Source: Treponema sp. (GTDB lineage Bacteria; Spirochaetota; Spirochaetia; Treponematales; Breznakiellaceae). From it: a DNA stretch of 58,777 nucleotides. The translations under genes and the position numbers were made by a program. Of this stretch, positions 7,398 through 16,582 are shown one piece after another; positions within the stretch are counted from its first letter, which is position 1, and each line of letters starts with the position of its first letter. A model generated the notes under the pieces. It was not told the DNA's origin. It was given only the letters and a program-made list of their open reading frames with translations, and ran no database searches. The stretch spans positions 1 to 58,777 of the forward strand of contig WQXG01000008.1 in the NCBI GenBank assembly GCA_009784975.1, in the 5' to 3' direction.

Positions 7398-9628
7398 ATA
7401 AAACTCAATCAATTTTATTTTACCTGCGGCTGTTTTTATATTTTAGCGCCGTAGGATTAATATTTGTTCATCCCGGCATTGCAGTCTCCTTTGACAAAAT
7501 CGGAATAATGCAATGGTTTGTTATTATTCCCGTTATGGCATTGGCTGCTTTTTATCCAAAAGTTACCGATAAAAAGAAAAAATTAATTATACTTGCGGCG
7601 CTTTTGCTCCTGCTTTCGGTTATTGCCGCAGGATTTTCTTTTTTTACGCCTTTAATTGCGGGTCTTGCCGGTTTTATATTAACTTTTTTGTTATTCCATC
7701 ATTCACATCTGGTGATAGCAAAATTGGCGGCGCTGGAACCTTTCTTTTTGGCATGGGTTTGCCTGCGTCTTCTTTCACTGTCCCGTTCCGGGGAGGACAT
7801 CGCAGGACAGAGTTTTGCTCTTACACAATTTATTCTTGTTTGGACAGCAATTGTTTTTTTACTGCATAGCGCGGTTATTTATTTATGTCTTTATCCCAAA
7901 AGCGGCAAAAAGGTATGGAAAGAAGGTCTTGTTTTTTTATTGGGAGCATTGGCTGTTATGCTTGTAATATTTGTCGTGCTGCCGCCTGATTTTGTACGCA
8001 ATGCGATAATTAATAATTTGCTATCGGAAAGAATACCGCAGAGAATCGGATCTTCGGAGACGGACAGGGGAATTGAACAAAGAGGCGGACGCAGAACTTT
8101 GCCGAGGGGTGAGAGAGGTTTGCCGGGATTGCGCGGTCTTCCAGAGCAGGATTGGGGAAGAGGAGGAGGCTCCGGTGATACCCGGCAGTATATGGTGATG
8201 GTAGTCGCTTCCAAAAGAGAGCCGGTGTACATGGGTAACTCAATTCGCGGACTGCTCGATCCTGTAGAAGGATTTATTGTTAGTCCTGGGGAGCAGTTTA
8301 ACAGCATTGCCTCCCAAAGATTTTTTATTACATGGTCTAACAATGAGCGGGAATTGGATTTTGGCAGGGAAAGTCAGGAAGTTTTTTCTCTGTCTACTTT
8401 GCACCAAAAATATCTGCCATGGCGGCCTGTTGTTATTGATCCTGTAATATTAAGTGAAAACACAGGTCCTCTTCGCTACATTCACCAGGTAGTATCAAAT
8501 ACGCACACAGGCGATCCGCTTTTGCTTGTAAATGAACCTTTGCGCGCTCTTGGCGAACGCGAAAAATATGCGCTTGCCCATTATCTGGAAATTCCTCTTG
8601 ATGCCGGCGACAGGGAGATGATTTCTGCATACTTGAACAATGTTCTGGAAACATGGCAGAAAAACCGCGAAAAAATTATTCAGGGCGACGGTTATCTGCG
8701 GGAAATATTTTCTGATACCGAGGGCAATGAATACATGGAAAAAATAATTGCCATATTGGAAAATTTTTCCAAATATCAATATAACCTGAACTATGACGAT
8801 GATCGTTCCATTGACGCATTAAAACATTTTCTTTTTAATTCTGCAGAAGGCGATTGTGTTGAATTTTCCAACACTCTCGCTTTGCTGGGCAGGCTGGCAG
8901 GTGTTCCTTCCCGTGTAGTAACAGGTTATCTTGCGGCAGACGGTTTGCAGACTATCGCGCATCTTCGCGGACTTGCCGCATTGCGCGCAAGAATTCCAGC
9001 CTTGCAGAAATTTCCATTAGATAACCTGTACATGGTAACAAATATACACGGTCATTCATGGACACAATTTTACATACCTGATTACGGCTGGATAGATTTT
9101 GAATCTACATTATTTGCCATTCCGCCTGTGGGCATGGGCGATTTTAATAATTGGGATGTAGTGATCCCGCTGCTCGACGAAGAGCGGACTTTTTCACAGA
9201 TAAGGAAATTCCCATGGCAAGCCGTTGGCAAAGCGGCAATTTTCCTTGTAATTTTCGCTGTTGCTGCCGCTTATATTATTCGCTACACAAGAGAATTAAT
9301 CCTGTACATGGGCACACAACGAGGCGGCAGACAGGCAGCCCGTTCCCTTTACCTTTTGCTTTTGGCGCAGCTTGCCGCCGACGGAAAGCCAATCAAACCC
9401 GCTTTTAAAACAGCGCACGAGTATTGGAGCAGCGAAGAGCAGCATTATAAAACTTTCGCGGATATTTACTCCGAACTGCGCTGGCGCCATTTTAGCGATT
9501 CTGCGGAAATGGAGAAAAGTTACCAGCTTCTATACAATGAATATAAAGCAATCTTGTCTCTCCGTAAAAGCGGACTGCTTCATTCAATTAAACGTATAAT
9601 TAGTTTAAGAGGACTGGCATATTTATGA
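7394..9628 (+). CDS. Membrane transglutaminase-like protein (TgpA/DUF3488 type)
   Basis: A 744-residue protein. About six to seven membrane segments fill residues 1-205. Then comes a Gly/Arg-rich linker (about 225-265, with RGGRR and GRGGGSG), a periplasmic transglutaminase-like domain, one more membrane helix (about 610-635) and a cytoplasmic tail of the DUF4129 kind. The catalytic triad is visible: Cys488 in EGDCVEFSN, His554 in HGHSWTQFY and Asp568 in YGWIDFES. It starts at 7394 inside the DUF58 stop (ATGA overlap). MoxR-DUF58-TgpA gene trios are common in bacteria; the cross-linking or peptidase activity and its substrate are not established here. The low-complexity linker is unusual. Confidence 0.87.
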   Translation: MNKTQSILFYLRLFLYFSAVGLIFVHPGIAVSFDKIGIMQWFVIIPVMALAAFYPKVTDKKKKLIILAALLLLLSVIAAGFSFFTPLIAGLAGFILTFLLFHHSHLVIAKLAALEPFFLAWVCLRLLSLSRSGEDIAGQSFALTQFILVWTAIVFLLHSAVIYLCLYPKSGKKVWKEGLVFLLGALAVMLVIFVVLPPDFVRNAIINNLLSERIPQRIGSSETDRGIEQRGGRRTLPRGERGLPGLRGLPEQDWGRGGGSGDTRQYMVMVVASKREPVYMGNSIRGLLDPVEGFIVSPGEQFNSIASQRFFITWSNNERELDFGRESQEVFSLSTLHQKYLPWRPVVIDPVILSENTGPLRYIHQVVSNTHTGDPLLLVNEPLRALGEREKYALAHYLEIPLDAGDREMISAYLNNVLETWQKNREKIIQGDGYLREIFSDTEGNEYMEKIIAILENFSKYQYNLNYDDDRSIDALKHFLFNSAEGDCVEFSNTLALLGRLAGVPSRVVTGYLAADGLQTIAHLRGLAALRARIPALQKFPLDNLYMVTNIHGHSWTQFYIPDYGWIDFESTLFAIPPVGMGDFNNWDVVIPLLDEERTFSQIRKFPWQAVGKAAIFLVIFAVAAAYIIRYTRELILYMGTQRGGRQAARSLYLLLLAQLAADGKPIKPAFKTAHEYWSSEEQHYKTFADIYSELRWRHFSDSAEMEKSYQLLYNEYKAILSLRKSGLLHSIKRIISLRGLAYL

Positions 9629-10836
9629 AAAAAAATCTAATATTATTATTGCTAATAATTCTTGTATTCAGCGCATGCGCGCGGAGCTCTGATTGGGTGC
9701 AGTTTAGAGGCGAGGGCGGCAGAGGCGTAAGTTCTTCGCGTATTACTCCGCCGCTGGGTTTACGCTGGAAAATTAATCTTCAATCAGACGGTGAAACAAT
9801 CCGCTCGCTTAATCCGCCTGTCGTAATAGGCGATACAATTTATTTTGGATCAGATGATAAAAACTTTTACGCGCTGGATGTGGAAAGCGGATATATGCGA
9901 TGGGTATTTAAAAGCGGAGCGGAGATAAACTCCATTCCTTATGCAGATAAAGACAAGGTTTATTTTGGAAGCAAGGACGGAAAACTTTATGCTCTTTCGC
10001 GGGAAACAGGAGAAGAAGTCTGGCATTTTCAGACAAGGAGCCAGATTAATTCTCAGGTGCAGCGTTACGGAGATTATATCATCTTTGTAGGAGACGCAGA
10101 TGCAATTTATTTTCTTTCTCCGGATGGCATAGAACAATTCAGAATTTTTAATCCCGGCTGGTACAATTATACTTTTCTTGTGGCAGATGATGTAATGTAT
10201 ATGGCTACAGGTTCACGGGTTGAATTAATAGGTCCGTATGATATTAAAAAACGTGAATTCCTGTGGTATCTTTCCTACAATGAAATAGATGCAATCTGGT
10301 ATTCATTTTCCGCAGTACGCGGAGATCTTTTGTTTTTTGGAACAGCGGATGTATACGGAGGAATGCTGCTTGGCTATCATGCCTACAACCGTCATACAGG
10401 AGATGTTGTCTGGCGGCAATACCGCGACGGAATATTGAATTATACCCGTTTTGAAGATACATGGAATTATTTTCTAAGGAATATAGATATATTGGATTTT
10501 ATGGCTCCCACAGTATGGAGGGATTTTGTAATCTTTACAGGCGGAGACTGCGCTGCCCGCGCCTTTGATGTTAATAACGGGAATTTACGCTGGGAAAAAG
10601 TATTTGATACTCCTGTTAGTTCTCCTCCGACAATTGCCGCAGGCAGAGTTTACTTTGGACTTCTTGGAGATGACAATATTCCACCGCAGCTTGTTTGTAT
10701 TTCTGCGCGTGACGGCAGCCTGCTGTGGCAGATGGAAACAGAAGGTTCCATTTTATCAGCTCCTGTAATTGCGGGAAAAAGAGTAATATTCGGAACAGAT
10801 AAAAGTGTCTTTTATGTTTTAGAGCAGGTTTTTTAA
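9625..10836 (+). CDS. PQQ-type beta-propeller lipoprotein
   Basis: A 403-residue lipoprotein: signal MKKNLILLLLIILVFSAC with lipobox Cys18. The mature part is made of repeated blades with the pattern 'IYFGSDD.NFYALD...G...W' (for example TIYFGSDDKNFYALD, VYFGSKDGKLYALS, VYFGLLGDDNIP, VIFGTDKSVFYVLE), as in PQQ-like propellers and BamB. It lacks anything showing that a cofactor is bound. The gene overlaps the transglutaminase stop by ATGA. In context it may be a structural partner of the MoxR-DUF58-transglutaminase apparatus, acting at the periplasmic face of a membrane. Confidence 0.88.
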   Translation: MKKNLILLLLIILVFSACARSSDWVQFRGEGGRGVSSSRITPPLGLRWKINLQSDGETIRSLNPPVVIGDTIYFGSDDKNFYALDVESGYMRWVFKSGAEINSIPYADKDKVYFGSKDGKLYALSRETGEEVWHFQTRSQINSQVQRYGDYIIFVGDADAIYFLSPDGIEQFRIFNPGWYNYTFLVADDVMYMATGSRVELIGPYDIKKREFLWYLSYNEIDAIWYSFSAVRGDLLFFGTADVYGGMLLGYHAYNRHTGDVVWRQYRDGILNYTRFEDTWNYFLRNIDILDFMAPTVWRDFVIFTGGDCAARAFDVNNGNLRWEKVFDTPVSSPPTIAAGRVYFGLLGDDNIPPQLVCISARDGSLLWQMETEGSILSAPVIAGKRVIFGTDKSVFYVLEQVF

Positions 10837-12110
10837 TGAAGCTGCCACTGAAGCAAGATTCATTGTTTTCCACGCTGATACATCTTAAGGGGAATCCTCG
10901 CGCTTGTGTTTATACAGAACCGCTTTGGGGTCTTTCGATGAATCTGTGTATGCCGTATCTGTCGGTTTATATGCTGGCGCTTGGATTAAATGACACCCGG
11001 ATAGGTTTTATTGTTTCAATCGGAATGCTATCGCAGATATTATTTTCTTTTTTAAGCGGTCCCATTACAGACAAAATGGGCAGAAGAAACGCAACGGCAA
11101 TTTTTGATATTATCGGCTGGAGTATTCCGGCTCTTATCTGGTGGCGCGCGGAAGGTTTTTTGTTTTTTCTGGTTGCGGCGATTATAAACGGATCTAACGG
11201 CGTTACGGCAAATTCCTGGACATGCCTGTTAATCGAAGATGCCGAAAAAAAACAAATAACAAGAATATTTTCGCTTACGATTGCTTTTGGTCAGTTATCC
11301 GCTATATTTGCGCCTATTACAGCCATTTTAATTTCCAAATTAACCCTCATTCCTGCCATTAGGATTCTTTATGTAAATGCTTTTATTTTAATGACATTAA
11401 AAGTTATTATTCTTTATTTTACATCAAAAGAAACAAAAATAGGCGAAATGCGCATGATTGAAACAAGAGGAAAAAATATTTTCCAGCTTGCCGGCGGTTA
11501 CGGCGATGTAATAAAAATAATCCTTAAATCACGCGGTATTGTTTTTGCGATAGTAATTGCCGCGCTTGGATGGACAGTTGGAATTATTAACAACACATTC
11601 TGGCAGGTTATCGCCAATAAAAAACTTTTTGTTCCGGAAAATATACTGCCGCTTTTTAATGTATTAAGATCTGTTCTTGCCATTATTTTTCTTTTTTTTG
11701 TTATCCCTAAATTACTTAAAGGTTTGCTAAAAATACCCCTTATTCTGGCAACCGTTTCAAGTTTTATAGGGCAGTTAATGTTAATTTTAATTCCTGCAGA
11801 AGGAATGATAAAATACCCGCTTCTTTGCGTATCACTTGTTTTCGACGGCTTTGGTCTGGGCGCTTTTATGATGTTAAACGAATCGATAATAGCGCTTCAT
11901 GTTGATCCCAACGAGCGCGCAAGGATAATGGCTCTGCGTTTCATGTTAATGATGATAGTAGCCGCTCCTTTTGGATGGATAAGCGGCATGCTCTCTGATA
12001 TTTCCAGAAATCTGCCCTTTGTGTTAAACATGGGAATACTTTTAGTTAGTTTAATAATAACGCTGATTTATTACCGCAAAGAAAACGATCATTCCGCAGA
12101 GTACCATTAA
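10836..12110 (+). CDS. Major facilitator superfamily transporter
   Basis: A 424-residue protein with about twelve membrane helices and the MFS loop 2-3 signature GPITDKMGRRNA (about 72-83). Its ATG shares a base with the preceding stop (TAATG), making it the last gene of the operon that starts at 5131. A MFS protein is not a usual member of MoxR-DUF58 clusters. Substrate unknown; the sequence gives no hint beyond general resemblance to drug or sugar exporters. Confidence 0.85.
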   Translation: MKLPLKQDSLFSTLIHLKGNPRACVYTEPLWGLSMNLCMPYLSVYMLALGLNDTRIGFIVSIGMLSQILFSFLSGPITDKMGRRNATAIFDIIGWSIPALIWWRAEGFLFFLVAAIINGSNGVTANSWTCLLIEDAEKKQITRIFSLTIAFGQLSAIFAPITAILISKLTLIPAIRILYVNAFILMTLKVIILYFTSKETKIGEMRMIETRGKNIFQLAGGYGDVIKIILKSRGIVFAIVIAALGWTVGIINNTFWQVIANKKLFVPENILPLFNVLRSVLAIIFLFFVIPKLLKGLLKIPLILATVSSFIGQLMLILIPAEGMIKYPLLCVSLVFDGFGLGAFMMLNESIIALHVDPNERARIMALRFMLMMIVAAPFGWISGMLSDISRNLPFVLNMGILLVSLIITLIYYRKENDHSAEYH

Positions 12111-12136
12111 AGGGACAGAGTACACTCTGCCCCCTT
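12110..12136. terminator. Bidirectional hairpin between convergent MFS and hsp20 genes
   Basis: AAGGGaCAGAGT (12110-12121) pairs with ACTCTGccCCCTT (12124-12136) around a two-base loop, with one asymmetric bulge. It follows the MFS stop directly and lies just past the hsp20 stop on the other strand, where a shared terminator would be expected. No long T-run follows on either strand. Confidence 0.55.
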
Positions 12137-12147
12137 AAGCCTATCCC

Positions 12148-12576
12148 CTATGCCGCATTAATCTGAATGATCCTTTTTTGCGCTTCTGTGCGTTTTTCGA
12201 TTGTAAGGCTAAGCACGCCGTTTTTAAAGGATGCGCTCACTGCTTCCGGATTTGCATTCGCAGGCAGCTTGAAAGAGCGGCTGAAAGAAACGCACCTGCG
12301 CTCTTTAATCAGGTAGGTAAAAGTTTCTTCCGCCGTTTCCTGTTTGGAAGCAATGGTGATGTTGGAGCCGTCAACATTAATTTCGATGTTTTTCTCATCA
12401 TAACCCGGCAGCTCCATTTCAAGAATGTAGGCGGCATCGGTTTCACGAACATCTGTCAAAGGCATGTGATTAAACATCCTTTCTGCATTGCCTAATGCCG
12501 GCAGCATCGTGTCCAGATTCTCAAGAACATTGTCAAAGAGATTCTGAAAGGGGCGGTAAAGAGTAATTGTTTTCAT
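12148..12576 (-). CDS. Hsp20-family small heat shock protein
   Basis: A 142-residue alpha-crystallin-type chaperone that would hold unfolding proteins in the cytoplasm. The crystallin domain (about 42-132) includes YILEMELPGYDEKNIEI, CVSFSRSFKLP and FKNGVLSLTIEK. The C-terminal IIQI (IxI motif) is the usual oligomerisation anchor. The ribosome site GGAG lies upstream of the ATG at 12576. A perfect inverted repeat CAGTTC-aac-GAACTG at 12615-12629 is about 38 bases upstream and could be an operator; no CIRCE element is present. Confidence 0.93.
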   Translation of the reverse strand: MKTITLYRPFQNLFDNVLENLDTMLPALGNAERMFNHMPLTDVRETDAAYILEMELPGYDEKNIEINVDGSNITIASKQETAEETFTYLIKERRCVSFSRSFKLPANANPEAVSASFKNGVLSLTIEKRTEAQKRIIQINAA

Positions 12577-12614
12577 GGTTTTTCTCCAATCCTACGAGAT
12601 ATTTTGCGAACTTC

Positions 12615-12629
12615 CAGTTCAACGAACTG
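12615..12629. promoter_or_regulatory. 15 bp inverted repeat upstream of hsp20
   Basis: CAGTTC and GAACTG flank the spacer AAC. It lies between hsp20 and the divergent GH94 gene but much closer to hsp20. It could be a repressor site for the heat shock gene; that is only a positional inference. Confidence 0.35.
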
Positions 12630-12822
12630 TCCCCCTTACGGCGGGTTTTTTCGCTTTTCTCGTCGACACCTATTTATTAGCAAAAACTATGCCAAGCCCT
12701 TTTTACGCCAAAACAACACAAATTTAATGCAAAAAACATCAATTAAAAACCCTTTTTGGAAATAATGACACAGAGAGAAAAAAATCGTCGTTTTTTGTGT
12801 CATTTTGACACAGAATTCCCCC

Positions 12823-12854
12823 AAGGTGACTGTCACCTTATTTTATTGTATACT
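12823..12854 (+). promoter_or_regulatory. Candidate leaderless promoter and operator of the GH94 gene
   Basis: GTGACT (12826-12831), 17 bases, TATACT (12849-12854), six bases, then ATG at 12861; no Shine-Dalgarno sequence is present. The -35 is buried in a near-perfect palindrome AAGGTGAC-t-GTCACCTT (12823-12839), a plausible repressor site that would let sugar supply control the phosphorylase. A second, looser pair TGACACA / TGTGTCA occurs just upstream around 12765-12802. Confidence 0.5.
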
Positions 12855-12860
12855 ATGAAT

Positions 12861-15305
12861 ATGCAATACGGTTATTTCGACGATGAAACGCGTGAGTATG
12901 TAATCACCCGTCCCGACACGCCTTTTCCCTGGATAAATTATTTGGGCTGCGAAGATTTTTTTAGTCTTTTTTCCAATACTTCGGGCGGTTATTGTTTTTA
13001 CCGCGACGCGAAAATGCTGCGCCTGACACGTTACCGCTACAATAATGTTCCTGCCGATGCAGGCGGACGTTATTTTTACCTGCGGGATAACGGCGATGTG
13101 TGGACACCTTCCTGGATGCCGATGAAATCCGCGCTGGACAGATACGAGTGCAGACATGGCATGGGCTACTCGCGAATTTCTTCTGCGCGAAAAGGATTGG
13201 CTTTTTCGCAAGTTTCGTTCGTGCCGTTAGGTGACAATTGTGAAATTCATAAAATTACGCTTGCAAACGAGTCTGCCGCTCTTAAAAATATTGATGTTTT
13301 TTCCTTTGTGGAATTTTGTTTATGGAACGCAAATGACGATATGACAAATTTCCAGCGTAACCTTAACATCGGCGAAGTAGAGGTGCATGGATCCCGTATC
13401 TATCACAAAACCGAATACCGCGAAAGGCGTAACCATTATGCTCTGTGGGCTGTCAATGTTCCCATCGAAGGATTCGATACCGACAGGCAGGCTTTTCTTG
13501 GTTTATATAACGGTTTTGATTCCCCTAAGACAGTATTAAACGGGAAAGCCGGTAATTCCATCGCTTCCGGCTGGGCGCCGGTTGGGTCTCATCATATTAA
13601 ATTAAATCTTGCGCCGGGCGAATCTAAAGATTTTGTGTTTGTATTGGGATATTGCGAAAACCATCAGGAGCAAAAGTGGGAGAGCGTTAATGTTATCAAT
13701 AAAAAACCTGCCGATGCTCTGCTGGAAAAATACAGTACACCGCAGGCAGCGGATAAAGCTTTTGCAGATCTTAACGATTACTGGAAAAATCTTTTAAGCC
13801 GTTTTACAGTATCCGCCCGGGACAAATGTATGGAGCGCATGGCAGGTGTATGGAATCAATATCAGTGCATGGTAACTTTTAACATGTCGCGCAGCGCGTC
13901 TTATTTTGAATCGGGTATCGGGCGCGGAATGGGTTTTAGAGATTCAAATCAGGATTTGCTGGGATTTGTGCATCTTGTTCCGCAGCGTGCCCGCGCGCGT
14001 ATTCTTGACATTGCGGCAACTCAGTTTCCCGACGGCAGCGCGTATCATCAATACCAGCCGCTTACAAAAAGAGGCAATAACGAAGCAGGTACCGGATTTA
14101 ACGATGACCCATTGTGGCTGATATGTTCGGTTGCAGCATATATAAAAGAAACCGGTGACTGGAGCATACTGGAAGAAAAAGTTCCGTTTAATAACGATGA
14201 AAAACTGGCAGATACTCTTTTTGTTCACCTTAAATGTTCTTTTGATTACACTGTAAGAAATAAAGGTCCGCACGGGCTTCCGTTGATTGGCAGAGCAGAC
14301 TGGAATGATTGTTTAAACCTTAATTGTTTTTCCAAAACACCCGGCGAATCTTTTCAGACAACCGCCAACTTTGAAAGCGGCGTTGCAGAATCTGTTTTGA
14401 TTGCGGGAATTTTCGCGTTCGCGGGTCCCGATTATACAGAAATTTGCCGCCGCACAAACCGCGCGGAAGAAGCTGAATATGCAGAAAAAGAAATAACCGC
14501 GATGGTTGATGCGATTAATAAACATGGCTGGGACGGAGAGTGGTTTCTGCGCGCCTATGACGCTTACGGTAAAAAAATAGGCAGCCGTGAATGCGATAAC
14601 GGAAAAATATTTATAGAATCAAATGGTTTTGCGGTAATGGCGGGTATTGGTATCGAAGACGGGCGCGCGTTAAAAGCGCTTGACTCTGTAAAGGAGCATC
14701 TTGATACAAAATACGGAATTGTTTTACTGCAGCCGGCTTATAAAGAGTACCATCTTAAGTTAGGTGAAATTTCTTCCTATCCGCCGGGATACAAGGAAAA
14801 CGCGGGTATTTTCTGCCACAATAATCCATGGATTACGATAGCGGAAACGCGTCTTGGAAGAGGAGACCGCGCCTTTGAAACCTATGCAAAGATTTGCCCT
14901 GCCTACCGCGAAGACGATTCAGATCTTCGCCGCATGGAGCCCTATGTTTACGCGCAGATGGTTGCCGGGAAGGACGCACCGCGTCACGGAGAGGCAAAAA
15001 ATTCCTGGCTTACGGGAACTGCGGCATGGACCTTTGTAAGTATTTCCCAGTATATTCTGGGGATACGTCCTGTTTTTGACGGCTTGCTCATTGACCCCTG
15101 CATTCCAAAAGAAATGAAGGAGTTCACCGTTACCCGCCATTTCCGCGGCGCTGATTACCGCATAACGGTGGACAATAGCGCGAGCACAGAAAAGGGAATA
15201 AAATCAATCACGGCAGACGGAAAGCCGCTTTGCAGCGCTGTGCTGCCTGTCTTCAGCGACGGCAAAACTCATAATATAATTGTAGTGATGGGAAAAGATT
15301 TCTAA
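12861..15305 (+). CDS. GH94 cellobiose phosphorylase
   Basis: An 814-residue family 94 phosphorylase expected to split cellobiose with phosphate into glucose-1-phosphate and glucose in the cytoplasm. It begins [15 protein letters not shown] and continues [14 protein letters not shown], the typical N-terminus of cellobiose phosphorylases, and its length matches the usual 810-820 residues. The segment [18 protein letters not shown] (Asp480, Asp483) is the conserved region in which the general acid lies, and [19 protein letters not shown] is also characteristic. The frame is open upstream to 12756, but family comparison places the start at 12861, or at 12855 (two residues longer). No signal peptide is present. 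Beside a GH5 cellulase it suggests energy-sparing cellobiose use. Laminaribiose or cellodextrin phosphorylase is a less likely alternative. Confidence 0.92.
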   Translation: MQYGYFDDETREYVITRPDTPFPWINYLGCEDFFSLFSNTSGGYCFYRDAKMLRLTRYRYNNVPADAGGRYFYLRDNGDVWTPSWMPMKSALDRYECRHGMGYSRISSARKGLAFSQVSFVPLGDNCEIHKITLANESAALKNIDVFSFVEFCLWNANDDMTNFQRNLNIGEVEVHGSRIYHKTEYRERRNHYALWAVNVPIEGFDTDRQAFLGLYNGFDSPKTVLNGKAGNSIASGWAPVGSHHIKLNLAPGESKDFVFVLGYCENHQEQKWESVNVINKKPADALLEKYSTPQAADKAFADLNDYWKNLLSRFTVSARDKCMERMAGVWNQYQCMVTFNMSRSASYFESGIGRGMGFRDSNQDLLGFVHLVPQRARARILDIAATQFPDGSAYHQYQPLTKRGNNEAGTGFNDDPLWLICSVAAYIKETGDWSILEEKVPFNNDEKLADTLFVHLKCSFDYTVRNKGPHGLPLIGRADWNDCLNLNCFSKTPGESFQTTANFESGVAESVLIAGIFAFAGPDYTEICRRTNRAEEAEYAEKEITAMVDAINKHGWDGEWFLRAYDAYGKKIGSRECDNGKIFIESNGFAVMAGIGIEDGRALKALDSVKEHLDTKYGIVLLQPAYKEYHLKLGEISSYPPGYKENAGIFCHNNPWITIAETRLGRGDRAFETYAKICPAYREDDSDLRRMEPYVYAQMVAGKDAPRHGEAKNSWLTGTAAWTFVSISQYILGIRPVFDGLLIDPCIPKEMKEFTVTRHFRGADYRITVDNSASTEKGIKSITADGKPLCSAVLPVFSDGKTHNIIVVMGKDF

Positions 15306-15350
15306 TCACTGCTCCGTGCCTTTGTGTCCTCCGTGTCTCCGTGTGAGCCT
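15306..15350. repeat. Dispersed 'cggagacacggagg' type repeat, single copy
   Basis: The reverse strand reads ctcacacggagacacgg followed by aggacacaaaggcacgg, closely resembling text at 58294-58340 and more loosely the palindrome at 44187-44349. It fills the gap between the convergent GH94 and phosphoesterase genes. Such sequences are dispersed in many bacterial genomes with no known function. Confidence 0.55.
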
Positions 15351-15358
15351 TTTTAAAA

Positions 15359-15907
15359 TTATTTTATTTTAACAGGATGAATTTCTGCGTGTTCATTTAT
15401 TCCGAAAAATTCAACATTGAGTTCTTTATCAACCGCACATTCTATGACAGCAAATGTATCGCCTATTCTGCTGCGCGAACGGCTTAAGCTGCCGGGATTG
15501 ATAAGGTGTATGCCATTTACTTTTTTATAATGAGGAACATGGCTATGGCCGTATAATGCAACAGTTGCTCCTCTGCTGCCGGCTGCCGAAGCAAGTGAAT
15601 TATAATCGCCGAATAAATTATATCTATGACCATGGCAGATAAAAAAACGATGGTTTTCAAAATCAAAAACCGCTGTTTCCGCCGCATGAATGCCGTAATC
15701 GTTGTTTCCGCTGACAATTTTCCAGTCGCAGTAAAAACCTGCCGCTTTTGCTGCAGGCTGCAAATCGGAAATACCGTCACCCAGAAACGCAGCGGCAAAA
15801 ATTGAGTCTTTGGGCGGAAGCCTTTCTTTTGCCCAGTTTAAAACTATTCCAAGAGCAATTCTGTCTCCATGAGTATCAGATATAACAAGAATTTTTTTAT
15901 TATCCAT
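15359..15907 (-). CDS. YfcE/MJ0936-type metallophosphoesterase
   Basis: A 182-residue calcineurin-like phosphoesterase. All metal ligands are present in order: D11 and H13 in ISDTHGD, D44 in LGDGISD, N69 in GNND, H92/H94 in CHGHRY, and H121/H123 in GHSHVP. Enzymes of this subfamily cleave phosphodiesters and some act on cyclic nucleotides. It is the last gene of a minus-strand operon with two cyclic-nucleotide-binding proteins, which makes a cyclic-nucleotide phosphodiesterase role attractive but unproven. Confidence 0.88.
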   Translation of the reverse strand: MDNKKILVISDTHGDRIALGIVLNWAKERLPPKDSIFAAAFLGDGISDLQPAAKAAGFYCDWKIVSGNNDYGIHAAETAVFDFENHRFFICHGHRYNLFGDYNSLASAAGSRGATVALYGHSHVPHYKKVNGIHLINPGSLSRSRSRIGDTFAVIECAVDKELNVEFFGINEHAEIHPVKIK

Positions 15908-15930
15908 GATGATACATCGGTAACGGCGGT

Positions 15931-16581
15931 TTATGCGCCTCTTGAATTGTTGCGTCTTGAGCTGACAAAGCGGGAGAAATCGTTGATGTTTTTTACAGCA
16001 ATTCTGTCCGGGTATATTTCTACACGGCGCTGATTGACAAAATGCCCCAATACATCCCTTACTTCATTTACACTCATTCCTGCCCAGTGAGCAACGCCTT
16101 CAACAGTGGTTTTAAATTCCCTTCTGTCGCTGGTTTTGTCAATATCAGGCTGAGTTTCATCCAGCATAAGAAATACGTCTGCGATTTTTGCCTGCGGATC
16201 GGGCAGGGTAAGAATCATAAACCGGCGTTTTGAATCATAAATGCGTTTGCAGAACATCTTTAGTAATTTAAGGGCAATTTGGGGATTACCCATTAAAAGT
16301 ATTTCAAAATTCTGAGAATTAAATTCCAGCACTTTTACTTCATCAAGAGCGATTGCGGTTGCAGAACGCGGGGAGTTTTCCAATATTGCCATTTCGCCGA
16401 ACATTTCGGAAGGGTGAAGAATATCCAGAGTCCTTTCGATATCACCAACCAATTTTACAAGCTGTACCCTGCCTGATTGAATCAGATAAAAAGTATCGCC
16501 AAGTTCAAACTCGGAGAATATAATGTCTCCTTTTAAAAATGTGCGTGAAAAACGGCCGAATGCGGCCAAATCCATTGCCAT
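15931..16581 (-). CDS. Crp/Fnr-type cyclic-nucleotide-binding regulator
   Basis: A 216-residue protein with an N-terminal cyclic nucleotide-binding (cNMP) jelly roll and a C-terminal winged helix. The binding cassette FGEMAILENSPRSATAIA (about 60-78) keeps the Glu and Arg that contact the ribose phosphate. The C-terminal half (about 145-200) contains VAHWAGMSVNEVRDVLGHF, a helix-turn-helix of the Crp kind. Its ATG follows the stop of the upstream gene by one base (TAAgATG), so the two are translated together. It probably regulates transcription; the target is unknown. Confidence 0.85.
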   Translation of the reverse strand: MAMDLAAFGRFSRTFLKGDIIFSEFELGDTFYLIQSGRVQLVKLVGDIERTLDILHPSEMFGEMAILENSPRSATAIALDEVKVLEFNSQNFEILLMGNPQIALKLLKMFCKRIYDSKRRFMILTLPDPQAKIADVFLMLDETQPDIDKTSDRREFKTTVEGVAHWAGMSVNEVRDVLGHFVNQRRVEIYPDRIAVKNINDFSRFVSSRRNNSRGA

Positions 16582-16582
16582 C

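Noticed and set aside
12577-12755. CIRCE heat-shock operator before hsp20
   Set aside because: No TTAGCACTC-N9-GAGTGCTAA pattern is present; only an unrelated 15 bp inverted repeat.
12756-12860. Longer N-terminus of the GH94 protein from TTG 12756
   Set aside because: The extra 33-35 residues are not seen in cellobiose phosphorylases and the region holds a promoter-like block and palindrome.
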